In this document: positions 33,215 to 40,284 of the stretch, piece by piece | Layout of the letters: every line of letters begins with the position of its first letter | How positions within the stretch are numbered: the first letter of the stretch is position 1 | The notes under the pieces: generated by a model | Seen by the model: only the letters and a program-made list of their open reading frames with translations | Told to the model about the DNA's origin: nothing | Databases searched by the model: none | Program-made: the position numbers and the translations under genes | IMG/VR virus record: IMGVR_UViG_3300036884_000014 | Coordinates: 1 to 41,728 of that record | From: a virus | Length of the DNA: 41,728 bases | Direction: 5' to 3' (one strand)

Positions 33215-34741
33215 ATGACGGATGTTGTGTATAATGCCGAACCTACTTTGGCAAAATTTCATGCGAGTGATGCCTTCATACGCGGTGTGATGGGGCCTGT
33301 CGGTTCTGGTAAATCAGTCGGAATGTGTTCCGAGATTATCAGACGTTCTATTGAACAATCTTTTTTTCAAGATACGAAAATTCGTAAATCACGTTGGGGC
33401 GTTGTTCGTAACACTTACGTTGAACTCAAGACTACCACAATCAGAACGTGGCTCGAATGGATTCCCGAATCCCTTGGAAAAATTAAATGGGATGCTCCAA
33501 TTACACACAATATAAGTTTTCCGTTGCCCGATGGTTCAAGGGTGGAACTCGAAGTTTTATTTGTGAGTTTGGATCGTCCTGATGATATTAAAAAGTTGAA
33601 ATCGCTGGATTTGACAGGACTGTTCATCAACGAAGTATGCGAAGAACCAAAAGCCATTCTGGATATGGGCGCAGCGAGGGTAGGACGGTTCCCTTCAAAA
33701 CGTGACGGCGGTAGTTCATGGTGCGGTGTTATCATGGATACGAACGCGATGGACACCGATCACTGGTATTACATCCTCGCAGAAAAAGATTTGACTACTG
33801 AACGAGGCCGGAAAGCATGGGAAGAAATCCGGGCGGCAGAGCAGGTCATGAGAAACGAAGGACTGCTTGCAGAGAATCAACCACTGATGGAATTTTTCCG
33901 TCAACCCCCTGCATTGATTTATCAACATGGGCTATGGGTTCCCAATCCTCTTGCTGAAAATATCCAGAATCTTAATGCTGGATTTGCGTATTATCTGCGG
34001 CAAGTCGCAGGAAAATCGCACGAGTGGATTAACACTTATCTGGCTGGAAACTACGGTAAAGTTGTAGACGGAAAACCTGTTTACTACGACTACTCTGAGT
34101 CTGTACACGCGCCGGGGATCGAGGTAGAACCAATTGAAGGTTTGCCTATCGTAATCGGTCTGGACTACGGCCTAACTCCTGCTGCTGTAATAGGCCAATG
34201 TAGTTCAAGAGGTCAGTTACGCATTCTTGGAGAACTCTGTTCAGATGGAATGGGGATACAACGTTTTATTCAGGACGCATTGAAACCTTATCTGGCAACG
34301 AACTTTGCTGGCTATGAATTCTTGGCTACTGGCGATCCGGCTGGAAAGAACCGGGAAGGAAATGAAAAAACCTGTGAGGATTATGTCCGTGATGCAGGCT
34401 TTGAATATACCCCGGCTAAGACGAATTCCCCGATTGCCAGAATAGAAGCTGTTTCCTATTTTTTAAATCGGCGCGATGGATTCATACTAGATTTGTCTTG
34501 CCAAACTATCCGCAAAGGATTTGCTGGCGGTTATCATTACAAACGGGTTCAGGTCATGGGCGATGAACGCTTCAAGGAAGAACCAGATAAGAATATGTAC
34601 TCGCACCCGCACGATGCGTTGCAATATCTAGCCTTGTTTTTTGGCGGAGTGCAAGCCGTGCGCGAACGCGAGGATGAACGGCCTGACTGGATGAAAGAAA
34701 TGGTAAACAGTCGCGGTAGACGCGGATATATGGCCCGTTAA
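33215..34741 (+). CDS. terL: Terminase large subunit
   Basis: A 508-residue packaging motor. ATPase: G27-P-V-G-S-G-K33-S Walker A, L-F-I-N-E near residue 135-140 as Walker B with catalytic Glu. Nuclease: L-D-Y-G near 317, A-T-G-D-P-A-G near 372 and H-P-H-D-A-L near 463, the three acidic positions of the RNase H-like fold. Cuts and packages concatemeric DNA into the capsid. GGAGA precedes the ATG. Portal and capsid genes do not follow, unlike the usual order. Confidence 0.93.
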   Translation: MTDVVYNAEPTLAKFHASDAFIRGVMGPVGSGKSVGMCSEIIRRSIEQSFFQDTKIRKSRWGVVRNTYVELKTTTIRTWLEWIPESLGKIKWDAPITHNISFPLPDGSRVELEVLFVSLDRPDDIKKLKSLDLTGLFINEVCEEPKAILDMGAARVGRFPSKRDGGSSWCGVIMDTNAMDTDHWYYILAEKDLTTERGRKAWEEIRAAEQVMRNEGLLAENQPLMEFFRQPPALIYQHGLWVPNPLAENIQNLNAGFAYYLRQVAGKSHEWINTYLAGNYGKVVDGKPVYYDYSESVHAPGIEVEPIEGLPIVIGLDYGLTPAAVIGQCSSRGQLRILGELCSDGMGIQRFIQDALKPYLATNFAGYEFLATGDPAGKNREGNEKTCEDYVRDAGFEYTPAKTNSPIARIEAVSYFLNRRDGFILDLSCQTIRKGFAGGYHYKRVQVMGDERFKEEPDKNMYSHPHDALQYLALFFGGVQAVREREDERPDWMKEMVNSRGRRGYMAR

Positions 34742-34747
34742 TAATAC

Positions 34748-34776
34748 TTGCAATTTTATTTTAAATGTGCTAGAGT
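34748..34776 (+). promoter_or_regulatory. Promoter after the terminase gene
   Basis: TTGCAA (34748-34753), 17-base spacer ending TGTGC, TAGAGT (34771-34776). Start near 34783, three bases before the ATG at 34786. Confidence 0.6.
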
Positions 34777-34785
34777 ATAACCATT

Positions 34786-34941
34786 ATGAGTAAATACAAA
34801 AAGCCAGAACCAAAGTTTATTTCGCACAGTTTTACCGGGAGGATTTGTCATTGGCCTTTTTGTATCAAGTGCGGTTTGGTGAAATTGAATAATGCCAAAA
34901 CTGAAAAAGCAATCCGTCAATCATGCGACTCAGGAGATTAA
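34786..34941 (+). CDS. Small zinc-finger-like protein (51 residues)
   Basis: Reads MSKYKKPEPKFISHSFTGR and then C21-x4-C26-x2-C29 followed by a helix ending in C47. I recall similar 50-60 residue phage proteins (H-x-F-x-G-x-x-C-x-x-C-G-L). It is probably a zinc-binding protein of unknown role. It has no Shine-Dalgarno site and its promoter predicts an almost leaderless message. Confidence 0.7.
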   Translation: MSKYKKPEPKFISHSFTGRICHWPFCIKCGLVKLNNAKTEKAIRQSCDSGD

Positions 34942-34942
34942 A

Positions 34943-35173
34943 ATGACCATTCTACTTTATGCCGTACTCGCGTATTTATTTTTCTTCGTCGTGGTTGTGC
35001 CGAAGTCTGCCTATCGCGGCCTTCAAGAATTGATTCGCGCCTTTGTCACTACTGCTGTCGGCCTTACAAATTTTTTGCTCGACATTGTAAATTTTCTTTA
35101 CGTTATCTGCGTAGTGTTAGCGTTGCCTGTAATGTACGTTGTGCATTACGCAATTGGAAACCGGGTACGTTAA
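34943..35173 (+). CDS. Small membrane protein (76 residues), holin candidate
   Basis: ATG 34943 follows AGGAG and the previous stop directly. Two hydrophobic helices, about residues 2-20 (ILLYAVLAYLFFFVVVVP) and 40-68 (GLTNFLLDIVNF and VICVVLALPVMYVV), with a basic end (GNRVR). Size and topology would suit a class II holin, but it lies far from the lysis genes. Confidence 0.6.
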   Translation: MTILLYAVLAYLFFFVVVVPKSAYRGLQELIRAFVTTAVGLTNFLLDIVNFLYVICVVLALPVMYVVHYAIGNRVR

Positions 35174-35175
35174 TC

Positions 35176-35484
35176 ATGCGCCGTGCTGCCCGGATAGATT
35201 CAAACCAAACTGAGATTATCGGATACTTCCGAAAGTTTGGCTGTTCTGTTGCGGTAACAAGTTCGTTAGGTCATGGATTTCCAGATATTGCTGTTGGCAA
35301 AAATTTTAAAACAGTGCTAGTCGAAATCAAAGACGGTAGCAAAGTTCCTAGTGCAAGGGAACTGACGAAGGACGAAAAAGAATTCCGCGACAACTGGAAA
35401 GGTAGTCTTTGCGTTGTCGAAAATTTAAGTGACGTGATTGCTTTAGTTAAAGCGATGGAACTAACCGGAGTGGATCATGTCTGA
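35176..35484 (+). CDS. VRR-NUC-like PD-(D/E)XK nuclease
   Basis: A 102-residue protein with E13, G-F-P-D37-I-A-V, V-E50-I-K52-D-G and S-A-R-E-L-T-x-D-E, the layout of small phage Holliday-junction or VRR-NUC nucleases. It would cut branched recombination intermediates, fitting the NinB, Ref and SSB genes that follow. Confidence 0.8.
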   Translation: MRRAARIDSNQTEIIGYFRKFGCSVAVTSSLGHGFPDIAVGKNFKTVLVEIKDGSKVPSARELTKDEKEFRDNWKGSLCVVENLSDVIALVKAMELTGVDHV

Positions 35485-35602
35485 TTGGAAACTTGCGGCC
35501 TTTTGGTTTTTCCTAGCGGTGATTGTCTCGTTCGGTTATATATGCTTGGAAATTGTTCGTACATGGATCAAGGATAATCCTTGGAAAAGGTATACCAAAT
35601 GA
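35477..35602 (+). CDS. Single-span membrane peptide (41 residues)
   Basis: ATG 35477 starts in the nuclease gene's last codons. MSDWKLAAFWFFLAVIVSF, one helix at about 5-25, then a basic W-I-K-D-N-P-W-K-R tail. Overlaps both neighbours. Function unknown. Confidence 0.6.
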   Translation: MSDWKLAAFWFFLAVIVSFGYICLEIVRTWIKDNPWKRYTK

Positions 35603-35778
35603 AAACTAACGTCAGAATTCGCATTGTTGCCGAAGATGAAAACGGCAAAATAATCATCGGTACTGAAACCGTTTTGAACTTGAGTCGCATTATCATGTTG
35701 CGCGATCCTAAAATATTTGTGGAGTCCGTTTGGCATAAATTTTTTGAAACAATCGTCTTGATGGGGTTACTAGAGTGA
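35599..35778 (+). CDS. Hypothetical protein (59 residues)
   Basis: ATG 35599 overlaps the previous stop (ATGA). MKTNVRIRIVAEDENGKII, beta strands then a helix. Overlaps the GTG of the next gene. No family recognised. Confidence 0.6.
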   Translation: MKTNVRIRIVAEDENGKIIIGTETVLNLSRIIMLRDPKIFVESVWHKFFETIVLMGLLE

Positions 35779-36206
35779 GCAAGAAAGTATTTATATTGGC
35801 GCACGACCAAGCCAGAAATCTCACGGCAAAATTTGCGTTGGAATACGCGCCGTTGGGAACTCAGGTTGTGTTTTCCGATCCAACTAGAAACTTAGATCAG
35901 AATGCTAGATTTCACGCAATATGCAATGCGCTGGCACGATCATCGTTAGAATGGGCAGGTAAAACCCGCACGGCAGAAGAATGGAAACTTTTGCTGGTGT
36001 CAGGACACACGCAGGCAACCAACGGAGAAGTGGAGTTTGTGCCGGGGCTAGAAGGCGAATTTGTGAACCTGCGGGAAAAGACTTCTACCATGAGCAAGAA
36101 ACGGTGCGCGTCATTGATTGAGTACACGCAGGCATTTTGTGATGGACATAGCGTAGATTATAGTGTAGAATACGAGAAACTTAGAGCGAGAGGACTAATA
36201 TCATGA
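35775..36206 (+). CDS. ninB: NinB-like recombination protein
   Basis: A 143-residue protein with the NinB (Orf) pattern: S-D-P-T-R-N-L-D-Q-N-A-R-F-H-A, then E-W-K-L-L-L-V-S-G-H, then L-R-E-K-T-S-T-M-S-K-K-R, which matches lambda-type NinB. That protein binds single-stranded DNA and SSB and replaces RecFOR in phage recombination. GTG start, overlapping the previous stop. Confidence 0.88.
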   Translation: MSKKVFILAHDQARNLTAKFALEYAPLGTQVVFSDPTRNLDQNARFHAICNALARSSLEWAGKTRTAEEWKLLLVSGHTQATNGEVEFVPGLEGEFVNLREKTSTMSKKRCASLIEYTQAFCDGHSVDYSVEYEKLRARGLIS

Positions 36207-36334
36207 TGATGCAAAATACTGCTTGGAATCTTGTAACTAGGCAGCAGGTTCCGCTTCGCCGCTGGATGCGGTATAGTCTGGATCATGTTGTACCTAAATT
36301 GCCGGACGGTGAATGGGAATTAGTACCAGCATGA
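36203..36334 (+). CDS. Small hypothetical protein (43 residues)
   Basis: Begins with three Met codons (MMMQNTAWNLVTRQQV), ends W-E-L-V-P-A. It fills the exact gap between NinB and the Ref-like gene with ATGA overlaps at both ends, which supports translation. Function unknown. Confidence 0.6.
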   Translation: MMMQNTAWNLVTRQQVPLRRWMRYSLDHVVPKLPDGEWELVPA

Positions 36335-36633
36335 GCAATCCAACAAAGGACGAAAAAAAGTATCATGACCGATTGTGTCAACTAGGTTGTATTGCATGTA
36401 TGATTGACGGTGTATACAATCCTGTTGTATCAATCCATCATTGTGATGGAAGAACAAAACCGGGCGCACACATGAAAGTGCTTGCGTTATGCGCGAATCA
36501 CCACCAAGACGGAACTGAACCCGGCAGTGGTAAAATTGCTATACATCCTTGGAAAAAACGTTTTGAGGACAGATATGGAACGCAAGAAGATTTAATGGAT
36601 TATTGCAATGAACTTTTGGAATTGGAGAATTGA
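36331..36633 (+). CDS. Ref-like RecA-dependent HNH nuclease
   Basis: A 100-residue protein: C-Q-L-G-C-I-A-C, then S-I-H-H-C-D-G-R-T-K-P-G-A-H, then L-C-A-N-H-H-Q-D-G and I-H-P-W-K-K-R-F-E. The pattern is that of the short phage Ref family, nicking or cutting with RecA help. ATG 36331 overlaps the upstream stop; an in-frame extension to 36313 is less likely. Confidence 0.8.
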   Translation: MSNPTKDEKKYHDRLCQLGCIACMIDGVYNPVVSIHHCDGRTKPGAHMKVLALCANHHQDGTEPGSGKIAIHPWKKRFEDRYGTQEDLMDYCNELLELEN

Positions 36634-36897
36634 ATGAATGCCAAAAAAGTAAAACGCCTGCGCCATGCCCTCGAATATGAAGATCTGCTTTCAGATAGTT
36701 TGCAGCGTCCAATGATCGAACAACCGTTTCACATTTTGACGAACTCGGACGAACTTGCCAAGGCCGCGAAGTTGGGCGGTAAGTTTGTACCTCATGTCGA
36801 AATCAAAGTGATGGCTGTTCCGCGTCCGGCGACTCATGCAGAGAAAAGTATGCGCCATGCGTACCAGACAATTAAACGTTTGGCAGGAGCAAAATAA
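36634..36897 (+). CDS. Hypothetical protein (87 residues)
   Basis: MNAKKVKRLRHALEYEDLLS; helical and basic at both ends (YQTIKRLAGAK). Starts right after the previous stop. Phages with the same cluster often have a similar gene; no function known. Confidence 0.65.
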   Translation: MNAKKVKRLRHALEYEDLLSDSLQRPMIEQPFHILTNSDELAKAAKLGGKFVPHVEIKVMAVPRPATHAEKSMRHAYQTIKRLAGAK

Positions 36898-36898
36898 C

Positions 36899-37174
36899 AT
36901 GACCACTTACTTTGAAGTTCTCGTAATGAAAGAACTGATTGAGTCTTTGCGCCGGGACGTATTGGCAGCAACTCAACGGGCGCAACTGGCAGAAAAAAAA
37001 GTGCATGACTACGAAAAGATACACGAACAGGCAGTCAGCAATGAACAGTTGACTGAGATTTACAACCGGGCAAACGGATTTGAAAAGTTGGAATACAATC
37101 CGATTGAGTCAGACAATATTTTTGCAGCAATGCGCGGTATGCTGCTTTTATATCCATTAACCGAAGGAGAATGA
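36899..37174 (+). CDS. Helical hypothetical protein (91 residues)
   Basis: ATG 36899 with AGGAG upstream. Residues 8-45 are a probable coiled coil ([18 protein letters not shown]). No family recognised. Confidence 0.6.
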   Translation: MTTYFEVLVMKELIESLRRDVLAATQRAQLAEKKVHDYEKIHEQAVSNEQLTEIYNRANGFEKLEYNPIESDNIFAAMRGMLLLYPLTEGE

Positions 37175-37175
37175 A

Positions 37176-37649
37176 ATGTCAGGAGTAAATAAAGTAATCA
37201 TCGTGGGCCGTTTAGGTAAAGACGCTAAAATTCTCTACACGACGAACGGCGAAGCGGTTGCTAATTTTTCTTTGGCAACGTCCGAAACATGGAAGGACAA
37301 GGCAGGCGAAAAGCAGGAAAAGACAGAATGGCATAATTGCGTGGTGTATCGCAAGTTAGCCGAAGTGATTGGCGAATATGTACACAAGGGCGATCAACTT
37401 TACGTGGAAGGAAAACTGCAAACCCATAAATGGCAAACCAAGGAAGGCCAAGATCGGTATAGCACAGAAATCATTGTGGAGCATTTTCAAATGTTAGGCG
37501 TGAAATCATCCAGTGCGGAACAGGCTGAACCCGAACAGCAAGCTACCCCTGCAAAGGCTCCTGTAAAATCCCCGGCTAAGTCTGCTGCAAAAAAGGCGGT
37601 TCCGCAACAATCCGGGTTTGATAATTTCGAGGACGATATACCATTTTAA
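37176..37649 (+). CDS. ssb: Single-stranded DNA-binding protein
   Basis: A 157-residue protein. OB fold in residues 4-110 ([12 protein letters not shown], then [10 protein letters not shown], then T-E-W-H-N-C-V-V), then an Ala/Lys/Pro/Gln linker and the acidic tip D-D-I-P-F that recruits partners. Coats single strands in replication and recombination. AAGGAG precedes the start. Confidence 0.96.
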   Translation: MSGVNKVIIVGRLGKDAKILYTTNGEAVANFSLATSETWKDKAGEKQEKTEWHNCVVYRKLAEVIGEYVHKGDQLYVEGKLQTHKWQTKEGQDRYSTEIIVEHFQMLGVKSSSAEQAEPEQQATPAKAPVKSPAKSAAKKAVPQQSGFDNFEDDIPF

Positions 37650-37662
37650 TCAAGGAGTTACG

Positions 37663-37881
37663 ATGAAAATGACCAAAGTTGATTCAACCATGATTAACGC
37701 CATTGGATATGATCCAGTGACAAAAATCACGGAGATTGAATTCAAGAACGGCAAGGTGTATGAATACCATGACATTCACCAAGACTATCATGATGCGCTT
37801 GCCAAGGCTGAGTCAATCGGCAAACACTTGAACTCAGTATTTAAACATCACGCTTCAAAAATAATTCCGAAAAACGATTGA
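37663..37881 (+). CDS. KTSC-domain protein
   Basis: A 72-residue protein carrying I-x-x-I-G-Y-D-P, then L-E-I-E-F-K-N-G-K-V-Y-E-Y-H-D-type strands, then I-G-K-H-L-N-S-V-F-K, as in KTSC domains. Function of these domains is uncertain. ATG 37663 after AAGGAG; longer upstream frame overlaps SSB and is not needed. Its last codons contain the next promoter's -35. Confidence 0.8.
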   Translation: MKMTKVDSTMINAIGYDPVTKITEIEFKNGKVYEYHDIHQDYHDALAKAESIGKHLNSVFKHHASKIIPKND

Positions 37882-37906
37882 CAAACTCGTTTGATTGTGC
37901 TTTAAT
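37878..37906 (+). promoter_or_regulatory. Rightward promoter
   Basis: TTGACA (37878-37883), 17-base spacer ending TGTGC, TTTAAT (37901-37906). Start near 37913. Confidence 0.75.
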
Positions 37907-37934
37907 GCAACCTCTATCACACAAGGAGAACTAA

Positions 37935-38252
37935 ATGACTAATGAAAATCTCAAAGAGTTTCGCGGCCCTGTAATCATTCTGGTAATCGTGGCGGCGTTA
38001 CTTCTGGTGTTCGGCGGCACACGTTCCTACGCTGCCGGGGAACCGGAAAGTTTTGCCAAGACTGCCATCGTGGCGGATGATGCAGAGGACAAGGTAGAAC
38101 TGCCGCAGTTGCTCAAGGCCGAAAAAACGGGCAATACAGCCGGACTGGACGCAGAAGATAAGACAGAGTACCCGTTCTTGTTTAAGGCTCCTACACACGC
38201 TGGAAATGGCCTTCACACGCATCATGGCGGCAAAGGTGGACGCGGTAAATAA
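37935..38252 (+). CDS. Membrane-anchored or secreted protein (105 residues)
   Basis: Residues 12-27 (VIILVIVAALLLVFGG) then T-R-S-Y-A-A-G, a signal peptide or anchor. The exported part contains a twofold acidic repeat, D-A-E-D-K-x-E-x-P-x-L-x-K-A, and ends with a His/Gly-rich tail (HTHHGGKGGRGK) that might bind metal. Own promoter upstream and terminator downstream make it a single-gene unit. Function unknown. Confidence 0.7.
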   Translation: MTNENLKEFRGPVIILVIVAALLLVFGGTRSYAAGEPESFAKTAIVADDAEDKVELPQLLKAEKTGNTAGLDAEDKTEYPFLFKAPTHAGNGLHTHHGGKGGRGK

Positions 38253-38347
38253 AACGTGACAATTTACCCTGACGGAGAAAGAAAGGTGTAATTAAATGCC
38301 GCCTACTGAACAGTAACCAGACAACTACTTAGAGAAAAACCAGAAAC

Positions 38348-38379
38348 AACCCCTCGGACAAACCGGGGGGTTTTATTTT
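38348..38379 (+). terminator. Intrinsic terminator
   Basis: Ten-base stem (38348-38357 with 38363-38372, one G-U pair) with loop ACAAA and a T-rich tail at 38371-38379. Between 38253 and 38347 nothing coding is seen. A promoter follows after two bases. Confidence 0.92.
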
Positions 38380-38381
38380 GC

Positions 38382-38410
38382 TTGACAGGTTCTAAAAATA
38401 GGAGTAAGGT
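38382..38410 (+). promoter_or_regulatory. Rightward promoter of the first accessory cassette
   Basis: TTGACA (38382-38387), 17-base spacer ending AATAGGAG, TAAGGT (38405-38410). No extended -10. The spacer's end matches the promoter at 39111. Confidence 0.65.
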
Positions 38411-38437
38411 GCATGAACAATTTACAAGGAGTCAGTC

Positions 38438-38626
38438 ATGAATACCTTTTTCGACAAACTGGAAATTCAGATGCTTGAAATACATGCCGAAGAAATTCTT
38501 GCGAATGCCAGCATGTATTTTAACGCTAGAATGATTAGCAGGAAACAATTCAACGATTACCGGATAGAATCCGACATTCTTTATCTTCAAGCGTTACAGT
38601 TACGGCAGAAGAATGAATCATGCTAA
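38438..38626 (+). CDS. Hypothetical protein (62 residues)
   Basis: ATG 38438 after AAGGAG. MNTFFDKLEIQMLEIHAEEI; all helical. Overlaps the next gene by 7 bases. No family recognised. Confidence 0.65.
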   Translation: MNTFFDKLEIQMLEIHAEEILANASMYFNARMISRKQFNDYRIESDILYLQALQLRQKNESC

Positions 38627-38808
38627 TTGGCACTGCAATACATTGGGATGGAACCAAGTATTTCGTGTGGGAAGAAGTCGCCGCAGGAAAGTCGTATTAC
38701 GGTTTATCTAAATCTCAAGATGATCCACCCTATTGTGCTTACAGCGGGATCGGTGGCATGTTAGTTGCAAAGGGCATTAATTCTAAAAAGTTCAGGAGGT
38801 TGCCATGA
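38620..38808 (+). CDS. Hypothetical protein (62 residues)
   Basis: MLIGTAIHWDGTKYFVWEEV; beta-rich. ATGA overlap with the next gene. No family recognised. Confidence 0.6.
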   Translation: MLIGTAIHWDGTKYFVWEEVAAGKSYYGLSKSQDDPPYCAYSGIGGMLVAKGINSKKFRRLP

Positions 38809-39038
38809 GCGCAGGACTGAGTAAAAAACAGATTAGTGGTATGGTCTATCGCCGCTTGATGAAGGTGAAGGAACAATTGGCAGCGATGCGGTACACCGTG
38901 ATTTATCATGACGGCGCATTGTATGAACCCGGCCACGGTAAGAATATTGTGGCATGGTTTAACATCAGCAATATGAGCAATGGCGGAACGGTAGGCATTC
39001 TTAATCTGAACAACAAAGCGAAGGAGTTACTGAAATGA
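38805..39038 (+). CDS. Hypothetical protein (77 residues)
   Basis: ATG 38805 after AGGAGG. MSAGLSKKQISGMVYRRLMK; helical start, beta end. No family recognised. Confidence 0.65.
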   Translation: MSAGLSKKQISGMVYRRLMKVKEQLAAMRYTVIYHDGALYEPGHGKNIVAWFNISNMSNGGTVGILNLNNKAKELLK

Positions 39039-39106
39039 AAACGATTACAATTCAAACACCTACAGGCTCATATAAAATCACGTTCAAGCTCACAAAAAAG
39101 GCATAA
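39035..39106 (+). CDS. Micro-protein (23 residues)
   Basis: MKTITIQTPTGSYKITF then basic end; ATG overlaps the previous stop (ATGA) and AAGGAG lies upstream, so it is probably translated despite its size. Two beta strands; function unknown. Confidence 0.5.
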   Translation: MKTITIQTPTGSYKITFKLTKKA

Positions 39107-39110
39107 CTGC

Positions 39111-39139
39111 TTGACTCTGAGGGTAAATAGGAGTATAAT
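39111..39139 (+). promoter_or_regulatory. Rightward promoter of the second accessory cassette
   Basis: TTGACT (39111-39116), 17-base spacer ending AATAGGAG, TATAAT (39134-39139). Start near 39146. Confidence 0.85.
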
Positions 39140-39161
39140 TAAATCTCAATTGGAGAGTGAA

Positions 39162-39428
39162 ATGAAGAAACCTACACGCGATGATTGCTTGAATGGCTAT
39201 GTTACTGCCAGCGAGTATTACCGTGCGGTGGCATTAGACGTAGTGCTGGATGATGCTACTGTCAAACAGGCGAGCAAATATTCATTTGGGGGTGCTTCAT
39301 CTGCCTTGTGGGATGAGTTTGCCAAATTGCATTCTGGCGCAATTCAAAAGGCATTAGAACTACACGGGGATGCGTGGTCCGTCTACACCGGGGCGAAGGT
39401 TTTAAAAGCCGTGGGGCGAAGGTTTTAA
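39162..39428 (+). CDS. Hypothetical protein (88 residues) with duplication-altered C-terminus
   Basis: ATG 39162 after GGAGAG; the longer upstream frame runs through the promoter and is not used. MKKPTRDDCLNGYVTASEYY; helical. A 23-bp tandem duplication at 39391-39436 makes the end ...KVLKAVGRRF; without it the frame would run on to ...KVLKAVFSSLK and beyond. Confidence 0.65.
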   Translation: MKKPTRDDCLNGYVTASEYYRAVALDVVLDDATVKQASKYSFGGASSALWDEFAKLHSGAIQKALELHGDAWSVYTGAKVLKAVGRRF

Positions 39429-39436
39429 AAGCCGTT
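39391..39436. repeat. 23-bp tandem duplication at a gene end
   Basis: 39391-39413 and 39414-39436 are identical; the unit starts GGGGCGAAGGTTTTAAAAGC. It shifts the frame and brings in the stop at 39426-39428. Confidence 0.92.
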
Positions 39437-39458
39437 TTCTCCTCTCTTAAAATAACGC

Positions 39459-39487
39459 TTGACTGTTACGCATAACGCTGGCACAAT
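39459..39487 (+). promoter_or_regulatory. Rightward promoter of the third accessory cassette
   Basis: TTGACT (39459-39464), 17-base spacer ending GCTGG, CACAAT (39482-39487). Confidence 0.65.
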
Positions 39488-39517
39488 GAATCATCTTAAA
39501 CATAACTGGAGAGCGAA

Positions 39518-39745
39518 ATGAGCATAGCCGAAAACTTTAACGCAGTTAAAGAAGCAATGGCGGCGGTAAAAGACCATCCGATGTGTGCTAAATTTGAAGA
39601 TGTGGGCGGAAAGTTTCGGGTAATTTATCCGTATGGCATGTTCCCTGACGGTGTTCAAGCGTCATTTTCAATCGGGAAGCGCGTAGCATTGGATCGGATA
39701 CTTAACGTGATGGAGCGGCACTGGATCGCTAACTACATTAAATGA
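39518..39745 (+). CDS. Hypothetical protein (75 residues)
   Basis: ATG 39518 after GGAGAG. MSIAENFNAVKEAMAAVKDH, helix then beta strands (KFRVIYPYGMFPDG). No family recognised. ATGA overlap with next. Confidence 0.65.
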   Translation: MSIAENFNAVKEAMAAVKDHPMCAKFEDVGGKFRVIYPYGMFPDGVQASFSIGKRVALDRILNVMERHWIANYIK

Positions 39746-40020
39746 GCGAAATATACAGCGCATTACTGTCCGCATACTGGACAAATATCAGTTACAAAGG
39801 TGCGGTCGTGCGCGGTGTTGAGTACCGTGTGCAGGCGAGTGGTGGCTTTACATGCTCTATTTTATTCGAGCTTGTTTTTTCGCCTGACTATGACCCAATT
39901 TTCTGGATGCACGAACAATTTGACTTGGATAAATGTATCGTCGCAGTGGGCAAAAAAGAGCATATGACCGAGTTTGTCTTTCGCGGTAGAAATTTTAACT
40001 TTCCGCTACGATTGATGTAA
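39742..40020 (+). CDS. Hypothetical protein (92 residues)
   Basis: MSEIYSALLSAYWTNISYKG, mostly beta (EYRVQASGGFTCSILFELVF). Coupled to the previous gene. No family recognised. Confidence 0.6.
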   Translation: MSEIYSALLSAYWTNISYKGAVVRGVEYRVQASGGFTCSILFELVFSPDYDPIFWMHEQFDLDKCIVAVGKKEHMTEFVFRGRNFNFPLRLM

Positions 40021-40106
40021 TGCAAAATCTCAAAACATCGAGCGACGCAGAATTAAGGGGCGCGCTCTAACAGAGATTAGCGAGTCAATAGACATGAGGC
40101 TAAAAA

Positions 40107-40220
40107 ATGACTAATCATTGTGGTGAAGCATACAAGGAGCGATGTAAACGCCGGGAGAAACGGATCATTACAATTCTGTTCTATTGCTGGCTGTTGTCAA
40201 TTATCATTCCTACCTTTTGA
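40107..40220 (+). CDS. Small basic membrane peptide (37 residues)
   Basis: MTNHCGEAYKERCKRREKR then one hydrophobic helix (IITILFYCWLLSIIIP). Weak GAGG upstream. The 86 bases before it (40021-40106) show no other feature. Confidence 0.45.
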   Translation: MTNHCGEAYKERCKRREKRIITILFYCWLLSIIIPTF

Positions 40221-40228
40221 ACTTTCGC

Positions 40229-40256
40229 TTGACTTCCTGCTCAAAGTATGTATAGT
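40229..40256 (+). promoter_or_regulatory. Rightward promoter of the fourth accessory cassette
   Basis: TTGACT (40229-40234), 16-base spacer, TATAGT (40251-40256). Confidence 0.75.
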
Positions 40257-40284
40257 TAGTACACTTTCTTAATAGGAGGCCATC

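Noticed and set aside
35581-35598. TTG start extending the 59-residue protein upstream
   Set aside because: ATG 35599 has the ATGA overlap typical of this operon.
38299-38317. Six-codon frame MPPTEQ before the terminator
   Set aside because: Too short and without a suitable ribosome binding site.
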